In this document: piece by piece, positions 1 through 5,310 of the stretch
How the letters are laid out: each line of letters opens with the position of its first letter
How positions within the stretch are numbered: position 1 is the stretch's first letter
From: Bryobacterales bacterium
GTDB lineage: Bacteria; Acidobacteriota; Terriglobia; Bryobacterales; Bryobacteraceae
Reading direction: 5' to 3'
NCBI GenBank assembly: GCA_025456495.1
Contig: JALOKO010000445.1
Coordinates: 1 to 5,310 of the forward strand
Length of the DNA: 5,310 nt
Translations under genes and position numbers: made by a program
Notes under the pieces: generated by a model
The model's database searches: none
Told to the model about the DNA's origin: nothing
Seen by the model: only the letters and a program-made list of their open reading frames with translations

Positions 1-23
1 CACTCCAGGCCCACCCCATGCCG

Positions 24-1013
24 CTAGAGGATGTGGACTTCCTCCCCGATTCCGCGCAGAGCAACGGCGTCCAGTTCCGACCCGGCTGCGGTTAGCAGGC
101 GCTCAATGGGTTCCTCAAAAGGTTCGCTGCTTAGGGGGAATGTCTGGTGGTGGACAGGCATGAAGCGGTTAAATCCAGCATCGGTGGCCATTTTCCACGC
201 CTGTTCGGGGTTGCAGTGATTGCTGATCCAGGGGTTGTAAGCGCCAATGGGCATAATCACAAGGTCGTAAGGCCGACTGCGACGCAGACTCCGGAAGGCT
301 TCGGTATAGGCTGTGTCACCCGCCACCAGAACGGAATAACGTCCCGCATCCAGGACGTAGCCGTTGTATCCCCGGTAGGTGTCCACGCGCATTCTGGCGC
401 CCCAGTGCCGCACTTCGGTAGCCTTCACCGTCAGGGGTCCCAACCGGACCTGCTCCCCCCAGGCCAGTTCATGTGCGTTCCGGTAACGGGGGGTCCGGAT
501 GAGGTCCGTGGTGTGTTTTGCCGCCACCACCACGGTGGCAGCGCTCTCCAGCCGACGCAACGACGGCAGGTCCATGTGGTCCATGTGGGCGTGGGAGAGC
601 AGGATGACATCGATTAGTGGCAAGGCCGTGGTGTCGAGGGCCGCCCGCACGACGCGCTTCACGCCCACCGCGAGGACACCCACGTGAATTCCCGCATGGT
701 CACTGAAGATGGGGTCAGTCAGCACCGTAACGCCATCCAGTTTCAACAAGACGGTGCTGTGGCCAATCCAGGCTGCGTGCAATCCATGGTCGGGCCATGT
801 GGAGGGGTCTGGAATCTGCTTGGGCGCCAGGACAGGGCGTCCCAGATCGTCATAGAAGTTCCGCCAGAAACCGGGGGCTGACCGGTAGGCTGCGTACGCC
901 GCGCCGGAGAGCCCAACTGCCGCCCCAGCCGAGCCGACGATGGTTCGTCGCTGAAACAGGCGACCCCGACGTGCGCGACCGCGCGACCCAAGTGGCTGGT
1001 AGCTTTCCTTCAT
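24..1013 (-). CDS. MBL-fold metallo-hydrolase, NAPE-PLD/UlaG-like, with Tat-like N-terminus
   Basis: The predicted protein has 329 residues from the ATG at 1013. It carries the metallo-beta-lactamase metal site: the HAHMDH motif at residues 141-146, then H203 in RHWGAR, D233 in AGDTAY and H288/H289 in PVHHQTFPL. GHST (H85) and LTDPIFSD (D100) precede them. The pairs GHST/LTDPIFSD, RHW.AR, PIGAYNPW and TFPLSSEPFEEP are typical of the COG2220 branch that includes NAPE-PLD and UlaG-like hydrolases; these use one or two divalent metals to hydrolyse phosphodiester, lactone or similar bonds. The substrate here is unknown. Residues 22-23 are a twin arginine followed by an alanine/glycine-rich apolar stretch (about 24-50), suggesting Tat export or membrane anchoring. 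An in-frame GTG at 1085 would add 24 residues and has the better Shine-Dalgarno. I prefer the ATG because the added residues look non-homologous and the Tat n-region is complete without them. The stop is TAG at 24-26. Confidence 0.9.
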   Translation of the reverse strand: MKESYQPLGSRGRARRGRLFQRRTIVGSAGAAVGLSGAAYAAYRSAPGFWRNFYDDLGRPVLAPKQIPDPSTWPDHGLHAAWIGHSTVLLKLDGVTVLTDPIFSDHAGIHVGVLAVGVKRVVRAALDTTALPLIDVILLSHAHMDHMDLPSLRRLESAATVVVAAKHTTDLIRTPRYRNAHELAWGEQVRLGPLTVKATEVRHWGARMRVDTYRGYNGYVLDAGRYSVLVAGDTAYTEAFRSLRRSRPYDLVIMPIGAYNPWISNHCNPEQAWKMATDAGFNRFMPVHHQTFPLSSEPFEEPIERLLTAAGSELDAVALRGIGEEVHIL

Positions 1014-1085
1014 TCGTAATCGATCCGCACCCGAAGGCAGCCGACAGTTTGGCCTGTCCGCACCCGCCCGGGGGAAACAACCCAC

Positions 1086-1100
1086 CTGCCTCTCCCCTGC
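1086..1100 (-). promoter_or_regulatory. Shine-Dalgarno-like purine run before an alternative GTG start
   Basis: On the minus strand this stretch reads GCAGGGGAGAGGCAG directly before a GTG (1083-1085) that is in frame with the metallo-hydrolase. GGGGAG ends six bases before the GTG, good ribosome-binding geometry. The ATG at 1013 has only a weak GGAT about ten bases upstream. This makes the longer 353-residue form possible, although its extra N-terminus (rich in Pro, Arg and Cys, low in recognisable structure) does not resemble a conserved domain. Confidence 0.35.
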
Positions 1101-1160
1101 TACTAGGCTAACGAACTCATCGCTCTGGATCCAATCGCACCCTCGGCGTAGGCGGCGGAA

Positions 1161-1755
1161 CTAGTAACCGAAGCGCTCTTCGCGCCAGGGATCCCCATGC
1201 ATGTGATAGCCGTTCGCCTCCCAGAATCCTGGCCGGTCATGATTCAGGAACTCCAGCCCAGCCAACCACTTGGCGCTCTTCCAGGCGTACAGGCGCGGTA
1301 CAATCAGCCGCACGGGGCCGCCGTGGTCTGCGGAGATCTCGTCGCCGTCGTGTGTGACAGCAAGCAGCGCATCCTCGGCCAGGAACTCATCCACTGGCAG
1401 GTTGGTGGTCCAACCCCGGTCATAGCCATGGGCCACAACGTGGCTGGCTTCGGGCTTCAAACCTCCGGCCAGTTCGACGATCGCGCGGGTAGATACCCCT
1501 TCCCAGAGGTTGCCTAACCGCCAGGCTGAGGTCGAGGTCGCGGTTCACCAGACCTCCCACCCGCAGGCGCCACCGAGTGACATCCAACTGCGGCGTCCCA
1601 CTGGCGTCCAGTACCGGCCACTTCCGCGTCCGGCTTTGGCCAGGTGGAACGCGATTCGTCCGCAGGGTATCCGGACTAATGATGGCATCCGGCGGGGCAG
1701 TCTCCGGCCCTGGAGCCTCTTCCCGCTGCAATTTTGGATCCGCCTGAAACAGCAT
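1161..1755 (-). pseudogene. Sulfite-oxidase-like molybdopterin oxidoreductase, frameshifted with internal deletion
   Basis: Two adjacent frames together encode a small sulfite-oxidase-like molybdoprotein (COG2041 type, normally a little over 200 residues). The first half (1755 to about 1522) starts at an ATG with GGAGG eight bases upstream and contains VPPGQ, KWPVLDASG and WRLRVGGLVNRDLDLSL. The second half, in another frame from about 1520 to the TAG at 1161, reads RLGNLWEGV, ELAGGLKPEA, WTTNLP, HGGPVRLIVP, YAWKSAKW, DRPGFWE and DPWREERF, all hallmarks of the family. In intact relatives roughly 22 residues lie between DLSL and RLGN, including the D-x-H-C-V-T segment whose cysteine ligates molybdenum. 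Here they are absent. A deletion of about 65-70 bases (length 3n+2) explains both the missing residues and the frame change. The product cannot be a normal enzyme unless this is an assembly error. It ends 75-147 bases upstream of the metallo-hydrolase start, so the two may have been cotranscribed. Confidence 0.85.
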
Positions 1756-1763
1756 CGCCCTTG

Positions 1764-1768
1764 CCTCC
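1764..1768 (-). promoter_or_regulatory. Ribosome binding site of the broken molybdoprotein gene
   Basis: The minus strand reads GGAGG eight bases before the ATG at 1753-1755. This fixes the original start there rather than at the in-frame upstream ATG at 1821, and makes the N-terminus MLFQADPKL. The intact start and ribosome site suggest that decay of this gene is recent, or that the lesion is a sequence error. Confidence 0.6.
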
Positions 1769-1835
1769 AAGTGGTTGGATGCACGGCGGGGCCGATGGGC
1801 GGCGTCGGAATTGCCCTCCACCGGCGGGACGCGCC

Positions 1836-1865
1836 TTCACGCAACATGCCTCCACGCAACATGCC
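1836..1865. repeat. 15-base tandem duplication in divergent spacer
   Basis: Two adjacent 15-base units (1836-1850 and 1851-1865) match at 14 of 15 positions; the shared core is CACGCAACATGCC. They sit in the 178-base spacer (1756-1933) between the divergently oriented molybdoprotein remnant and the deacetylase gene. They could be paired sites for a regulator or simply a slippage duplication. I see no convincing -35/-10 pair in the rest of the spacer. Confidence 0.6.
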
Positions 1866-1933
1866 GACGAGGAATGGGGGATGATGGTATCGGATCGGGC
1901 TGCCGCGGTCGGTCGCCCGTTTGCCGCTTTGCC

Positions 1934-2884
1934 ATGTCTGCCACCGCGCCCATGCAAACCGTACCGCTGGTCTACCACGAAAAGTACGACCTGAACTTTG
2001 GGCGTCATGTTTTCCCTACCCACAAATACAGGCTCATTCGGGATCGTCTCCTGGCCGAGGGACAGGCCGTGGAGGAGGACTTTCATCAACCCAAACCAGC
2101 CAAAGACGAGGACCTCCGGCTGGTGCATACCGAGGATTGGGTGCGGAAGCTGCGCACCGGCACCATTACGTACCAGGAAATCCTGAAGCTGGAGGTCCCT
2201 TACTCCAGGCAGATGGTGGAGGCCTTCTGGCTGGCAGCGGGCGGGAGCATCTACGCCGCGCGCCTTGCCTTCTTCCACGGAGTGGCCTACAACGTGGGGG
2301 GCGGTTTCCACCATGCCTTTCCGGGTCATGGCGAGGGCTTTTGCGCCATCAACGACGTTGCCGTCGCCATCCGCGTCCTGCAGCGGGAGGGCCTCATCCG
2401 CAAGGCACTGGTTCTGGACGCGGACGTTCACCAGGGCAATGGCACCGCCGCCATCTTTGCCGGGGATCCCAGCGTCTTCACCTTGTCTATCCACCAGTTG
2501 CACAATTACCCTGCTGAGAAACCACCCTCCACCCTGGACATCCACCTGGAGGATGGCGTCAGCGATGTCGAGTATCTGGACAAGCTGCGCGCTGCCTACG
2601 TGCCCGCGCTGCAGTTGTTCCGGCCGGATTTCGTCTTCTACGTTGCCGGGGCTGACCCTTACCTGGAAGACCAGTTGGGCGGCATTAACCTCAGCAAACA
2701 AGGCCTGATGGCTCGCGACCGCCTGGCCATCGAGCGGCCCCTGCTGATGGGGGTGCCGGTAGCCATTGCCCTGGCTGGCGGTTATGCAATGCAGGTGGAG
2801 GATACGGTGGATATTCACGCGAACACCTGGAGGACCGCCGCCACGGTGCTGAGGGATTGCGGATGGCGCAGGGCGCCGCGCTAA
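1934..2884 (+). CDS. Histone deacetylase family protein, class IV-like
   Basis: The product has 316 residues and is a full-length member of the arginase/deacetylase-fold family, which removes acyl groups from lysines or small acylamines by Zn-dependent hydrolysis. Numbered from the ATG at 1934, the active-site parts are: GGGFHHAF with the paired histidines at 126-127; LDADVHQGNGT with relay D162 and zinc ligands D164 and H166; AGADPY with the third zinc ligand D241; and LAGGY with catalytic Tyr284. HQGNG after the zinc ligands resembles eukaryotic HDAC11 (class IV). No signal peptide or membrane segment is visible, so it is probably cytoplasmic. The frame stays open to 1775, but homology begins near VYHEKYD (residues 14-20), so I chose the ATG at 1934; the ATG at 1952 is an alternative. 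Neither has a clear Shine-Dalgarno. The physiological substrate in bacteria is unknown and could be acetyl-lysine proteins, acetylpolyamines or an acetoin-related function. Confidence 0.93.
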   Translation: MSATAPMQTVPLVYHEKYDLNFGRHVFPTHKYRLIRDRLLAEGQAVEEDFHQPKPAKDEDLRLVHTEDWVRKLRTGTITYQEILKLEVPYSRQMVEAFWLAAGGSIYAARLAFFHGVAYNVGGGFHHAFPGHGEGFCAINDVAVAIRVLQREGLIRKALVLDADVHQGNGTAAIFAGDPSVFTLSIHQLHNYPAEKPPSTLDIHLEDGVSDVEYLDKLRAAYVPALQLFRPDFVFYVAGADPYLEDQLGGINLSKQGLMARDRLAIERPLLMGVPVAIALAGGYAMQVEDTVDIHANTWRTAATVLRDCGWRRAPR

Positions 2885-2916
2885 GCGCTAGCCACCCGAT
2901 TGCTTACCCGGGACCA

Positions 2917-2947
2917 GTCCGGGGTTCGCGTTGTCCGGGGTTCGCGT
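2917..2947. repeat. Perfect 15-base direct repeat, 16-base period, upstream of the oxidoreductase gene
   Basis: GTCCGGGGTTCGCGT occurs at 2917-2931 and again at 2933-2947. A degenerate third version (GTCCGGAATCGCAT) follows at 2958-2971. The repeats lie in the 150-base spacer (2885-3034) between the deacetylase stop and the dehydrogenase start, about 90-120 bases before the latter. A weak -10-like TACACT follows at 2971-2976, but I could not place a matching -35. The first copy overlaps an imperfect inverted repeat (2907-2924) that could act as a terminator for the deacetylase gene, though it lacks a T-run. The repeats may be operator sites, or local slippage. Confidence 0.6.
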
Positions 2948-3034
2948 CCTCCGCTCCGTCCGGAATCGCATACACTAGTGGGCAAAGCACGCGGGGCAGC
3001 TGCGCGAGGCGGCTCCGCACGAAAGAGCAAATTC

Positions 3035-4363
3035 ATGAGCAATATCCTTCGACGCAGCTTCCTTGGCAGCGCTGGCGCAGCCGTCATTTATTCGCTGGTT
3101 CCCTCCGCCCAGGCCCAGAGTTGGAAATATGGGCCTAATGACGCCATCCGTCTCGGCTTCATCGGCGTGGGTGTCCAGGGCAGCGGGCTGCTGGAAGAGT
3201 TCAAGCAGATTCCGGGCGTCACGCCCACCATTGCCTGCGATCTGTACGATGGCTACCTGCTGCACGCCAAGGAAGCCATGAACGGCAAGATGGAGACCAC
3301 CAAGGACTACCGCGCCGTGCTGGATCGTAAGGACATCGACGCAGTGGTGATCGCCACCCCGGACCATTTGCACTTCCGGATGGTGTTGGACGCCCTGGAC
3401 GCGGGCAAGCACGTCTACATCGAAAAGCCATTAACCTGGAGCCTGGAGGAAGGCGCCCACCTGATTCGTGCCGAGAAGAACACTGGCAAGCTGTTACAAG
3501 TGGGCAGTCAGGCCAAGAGTTCCGCGCTCACCGCCCGCGCCAAACAGTTGGTGAAAGACGGCGCCCTGGGCAAGGTGAACATGATCCGGATGTCCAACAA
3601 CCGCAACTCGGCTGAGGGTGCTTGGCGCTATCCCATCCCACCAGACGCCAGCACCAAGACCATTGACTGGCCGCGGTTCCTGGGCCACTACCCACAACGC
3701 CCCTACGACGCGGAGGTCTTCTTCCGCTGGCGCTGCTGGTGGGAGTTCTCAGGTGGGGTCGCCACTGACCTATTCGTTCACCTACTGACCCACATGCACG
3801 AACTGATGGACGTCCACGCCCCGGTTTCGGCTGTGTCGCAGGGTGGGCTGTATAAGTGGAAGGACGGACGCACGGTACCCGACGTGATGAACTCGCTGTT
3901 CGAATACGAAGAGGGCTTCGTCATTGACATGTACGTGAACCTCTGCAATAGCCGCAGCGGTGAACCCACCACCATCATGGGCGACAAGGCCACGATGATT
4001 GTGCAGGGACGCCAGCTCACCGTGATTCCCGAGCCGGATTTCGGAGAGGCACAGCGCTATGGCAGCCGCGCTTGGCCCAAGGCGATGCGGGACGAGTATC
4101 TGCGCAAGAATGGCGTTACCGTGGGCGCGTCGGGCGAACAGTTCCCCCAACGACCAGCAGCGAAGGAGCAGGTGATTCCCGTTGAGGCGGGGCCGTCGCA
4201 CTACGAGCACTTCATTCTGTCCCTGCGGAACGGCAAACCTAGCGTGGAGAATGCCACCGAAGGACACTATGCGGCGGCCGGCGCGCATCTGGCGAACATG
4301 TCCTTCCGCGACAAGTGCAAGGCCAGTTGGGATCGAGTGACAGGGGCAGTAAGCCTTTCCTGA
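3035..4363 (+). CDS. Tat-exported Gfo/Idh/MocA family oxidoreductase
   Basis: The protein has 442 residues from the ATG at 3035, which follows a weak AAGAG about seven bases upstream. Residues 1-28 form a Tat signal: twin arginine in ILRRSFLGSAGAA (R6-R7), an apolar core, and a likely cleavage site after AQA (residue 27). A Rossmann NAD(P)-binding domain follows, with GVGVQG at 44-49, the ATPDHLH segment at 107-113 and the family signature EKP at 130-132. The C-terminal alpha/beta domain has the GGVATDLFVHLLTH block (240-253), whose Asp and His residues occupy the usual substrate-site positions. The family oxidises or reduces sugars, inositols and similar polyols using tightly bound nicotinamide cofactor. 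Tat export implies folding with cofactor in the cytoplasm and work in the periplasm, as for glucose-fructose oxidoreductase. The exact substrate cannot be told; an NAD-dependent glycosidase role (GH109-like) is a less likely alternative. The gene is co-directional with the deacetylase, 150 bases downstream. Confidence 0.92.
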   Translation: MSNILRRSFLGSAGAAVIYSLVPSAQAQSWKYGPNDAIRLGFIGVGVQGSGLLEEFKQIPGVTPTIACDLYDGYLLHAKEAMNGKMETTKDYRAVLDRKDIDAVVIATPDHLHFRMVLDALDAGKHVYIEKPLTWSLEEGAHLIRAEKNTGKLLQVGSQAKSSALTARAKQLVKDGALGKVNMIRMSNNRNSAEGAWRYPIPPDASTKTIDWPRFLGHYPQRPYDAEVFFRWRCWWEFSGGVATDLFVHLLTHMHELMDVHAPVSAVSQGGLYKWKDGRTVPDVMNSLFEYEEGFVIDMYVNLCNSRSGEPTTIMGDKATMIVQGRQLTVIPEPDFGEAQRYGSRAWPKAMRDEYLRKNGVTVGASGEQFPQRPAAKEQVIPVEAGPSHYEHFILSLRNGKPSVENATEGHYAAAGAHLANMSFRDKCKASWDRVTGAVSLS

Positions 4364-4379
4364 GCGGCGCACGGGAACG

Positions 4380-4408
4380 GGGTGGGCGCTGCGGCGCCCG
4401 CCTCACCC
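4380..4408. terminator. Putative bidirectional terminator hairpin between convergent genes
   Basis: GGGCGC (4384-4389), loop TGCG, and GCGCCC (4394-4399) form a perfect six-base-pair GC stem. In an alternative pairing, GGGTG (4380-4384) can close with CACCC (4404-4408) around a shortened GGCGC/GCGCC stem. It sits in the 51-base gap between the oxidoreductase stop (4361-4363) and the stop of the opposing HEAT/pentapeptide gene (4415-4417), where a shared terminator is expected. No T-run follows on either strand, so intrinsic termination would be weak. Confidence 0.45.
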
Positions 4409-4414
4409 AGCCGG

Positions 4415-5310
4415 TCAGGCGATCTCCCGTTGAGCTGCCGCAGCATCCATCCGCGTCTCGCCCAGGTCAGCATCCCGCGTCTCCGCGCCATCCATGGGCA
4501 CCCCACGCAAATCCATGGCGTAGAGCGTGCTTCCCGTCAGGTGGGCGTCGTTGAGCAGGGTATGCGGGTCCACTTCCGTCGCCCGCAAATCACAGAACTC
4601 CAGGAAGGCGTCGCAGAAGTCCGCGCCGCTAAGGTCAGCGCCAAAGAAGTCGCTGAAGTTCAGGCGTGCGCCCTTCAGGTTGGCGTTGCGCAGGCTGCAG
4701 TAGCGAAAATCCGCACCCAGCAAAATGGCTCCCGGCAGATGAAGGCCGTCCAAATTGGGAAAGCGCACCTTGCCTTCCCGCCGCCATTCGTTCCAGGCGT
4801 CCACACCGTTCTTCAGGACGCTCATCGCCTCTGTCCCCGTTTCGGTGGCGGCGTTGTCCGCGCCATCGGCGGCAACCTCCTGCGCCCGTTGCTGTTTCAG
4901 CCGAACCAGCGCGCGCAACACCCCGCCACGCACCTCCACATTGCCGTTGCGCAGCAACTCTTCCAGGGGTTCCCGGAAGTCCTGGTTACCCAGGAAACCC
5001 ATCGCCCAAGCAGCTGCCCGGGCCAAATTCGCATCGTCACCCTGAAGATTCCGCACCAGACGGGCGTTTGCCTCAGGGTCTCCCGCCTTGGCCAACCCTA
5101 CCAGCGCATTGGTGGCCACACGCACTACCGGGCTTTCGACGCACGAGCGAAACACGCGCGCAATCGATGAGGTGGCGGCCAGCGGCCATAGGCTTTCCAG
5201 AACATTGGCCCGCACCCGGGCATCCTGATCTTCCAACAGCCGCAAGGCCGCTTCGGCGCTGCCGGTTGAAGCCACCAGCAATTGCACGGTCTTGGCGCGC
5301 ACCCGTGCAT
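4415..5310 (-). CDS. HEAT-repeat and pentapeptide-repeat protein, N-terminus beyond window
   Basis: At least 297 C-terminal residues are visible. The frame is open to the window edge, and the GTG at 5302 lies inside a HEAT helix (ARVRAKTVQLL), so it is probably an internal valine rather than the start. Counting from that codon, residues 1-137 are HEAT/armadillo-type helical pairs: DARVRANVLESLWPL, VVRVATNALVGLAK, LARAAAWAMGFLG and VEVRGGVLRALVRL each follow the usual spacing of about 30-37 residues. A polar Ala/Glu/Gln-rich linker (138-165) leads to a WNEWR motif (170-174), which often precedes pentapeptide repeats. Residues 180-283 are A(D/N)Lxx-type repeats (GADF, NANLKGARL, GADLSGADF, DADL), expected to fold as a right-handed square beta-helix. 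Both modules are protein-interaction scaffolds and no catalytic motif is visible, so the function is unknown; an effector domain may lie upstream outside the window. The stop TGA is at 4415-4417. Confidence 0.85.
   Translation of the reverse strand, partial: ARVRAKTVQLLVASTGSAEAALRLLEDQDARVRANVLESLWPLAATSSIARVFRSCVESPVVRVATNALVGLAKAGDPEANARLVRNLQGDDANLARAAAWAMGFLGNQDFREPLEELLRNGNVEVRGGVLRALVRLKQQRAQEVAADGADNAATETGTEAMSVLKNGVDAWNEWRREGKVRFPNLDGLHLPGAILLGADFRYCSLRNANLKGARLNFSDFFGADLSGADFCDAFLEFCDLRATEVDPHTLLNDAHLTGSTLYAMDLRGVPMDGAETRDADLGETRMDAAAAQREIA

Noticed and set aside
1..23. The 23 bases left of the metallo-hydrolase stop
   Set aside because: Too short to assign; no hairpin, gene end or motif is visible.
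1420..1821. The N-terminal half of the molybdoprotein as an independent 133-residue gene
   Set aside because: After the DLSL segment the frame reads unrelated Arg-rich sequence, while the true continuation lies in another frame. It is one half of a broken gene, and its start is better placed at 1755.
1676..2818. A 380-codon open frame on the minus strand, antisense to the deacetylase
   Set aside because: It lies opposite a gene with every catalytic motif in place, its translation is rich in His/Gln with no recognisable domain, and long antisense frames are expected in GC-rich coding DNA.
2865..2877. GGCGC-AGG-GCGCC inverted repeat at the end of the deacetylase gene as a terminator
   Set aside because: It lies within the coding region before the stop, has a three-base loop and is not followed by a T-run; it is easily explained by GC-rich codons.
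2931..2976. TTGTCC (2931) and TACACT (2971) as a sigma-70 promoter for the dehydrogenase gene
   Set aside because: The spacing is about 34 bases, twice the usual, and both boxes match the consensus at only four of six positions.
4382..5170. A 262-codon open frame on the plus strand, antisense to the HEAT/pentapeptide gene
   Set aside because: The minus-strand frame has clear HEAT and pentapeptide periodicity. The plus-strand product shows only mirror-image low-complexity repeats created by the pentapeptide codons.

Overview
This is a GC-rich bacterial window with five protein-coding loci, one of them broken, and no RNA genes, insertion sequences or CRISPR arrays that I can see. The mix of genes suggests a soil or sediment bacterium of the Acidobacteriota (Bryobacterales/Solibacter-like) or a neighbouring phylum. 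It includes a Tat-exported Gfo/Idh/MocA dehydrogenase of the 'GG-ATD-FVHL' type, a class IV-like histone deacetylase homologue, a NAPE-PLD-like metallo-hydrolase and a small sulfite-oxidase-like molybdoprotein. The taxonomic guess is inference from protein flavour only.

Layout, left to right. Minus strand: an MBL-fold metallo-hydrolase (24-1013, possibly to 1085) with a Tat-like N-terminus. Upstream of it on the same strand is a sulfite-oxidase-like molybdopterin oxidoreductase (1161-1755). Its two halves lie in different frames, and the stretch that should carry the molybdenum-binding cysteine is missing. A 178-base divergent spacer (1756-1933) holds a 15-base tandem duplication. Plus strand: a histone deacetylase family protein (1934-2884), a 150-base spacer with a 16-base-period direct repeat, then a Tat-signal Gfo/Idh/MocA oxidoreductase (3035-4363). 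Minus strand, convergent: the C-terminal part of a HEAT-repeat plus pentapeptide-repeat protein (4415 to beyond 5310), separated from the oxidoreductase by 51 bases that include a GC-rich hairpin.

The genes do not form an obvious single pathway. The metallo-hydrolase and the molybdoprotein could once have been one transcription unit (same strand, 75-147 bases apart depending on the start). The deacetylase and dehydrogenase are co-directional, but the repeat-bearing spacer suggests separate control. The observations most worth following up are the internal deletion in the molybdoprotein, the HEAT/pentapeptide fusion and the two short repeats in the promoter-sized spacers. I found no convincing evidence of a new multi-gene system.
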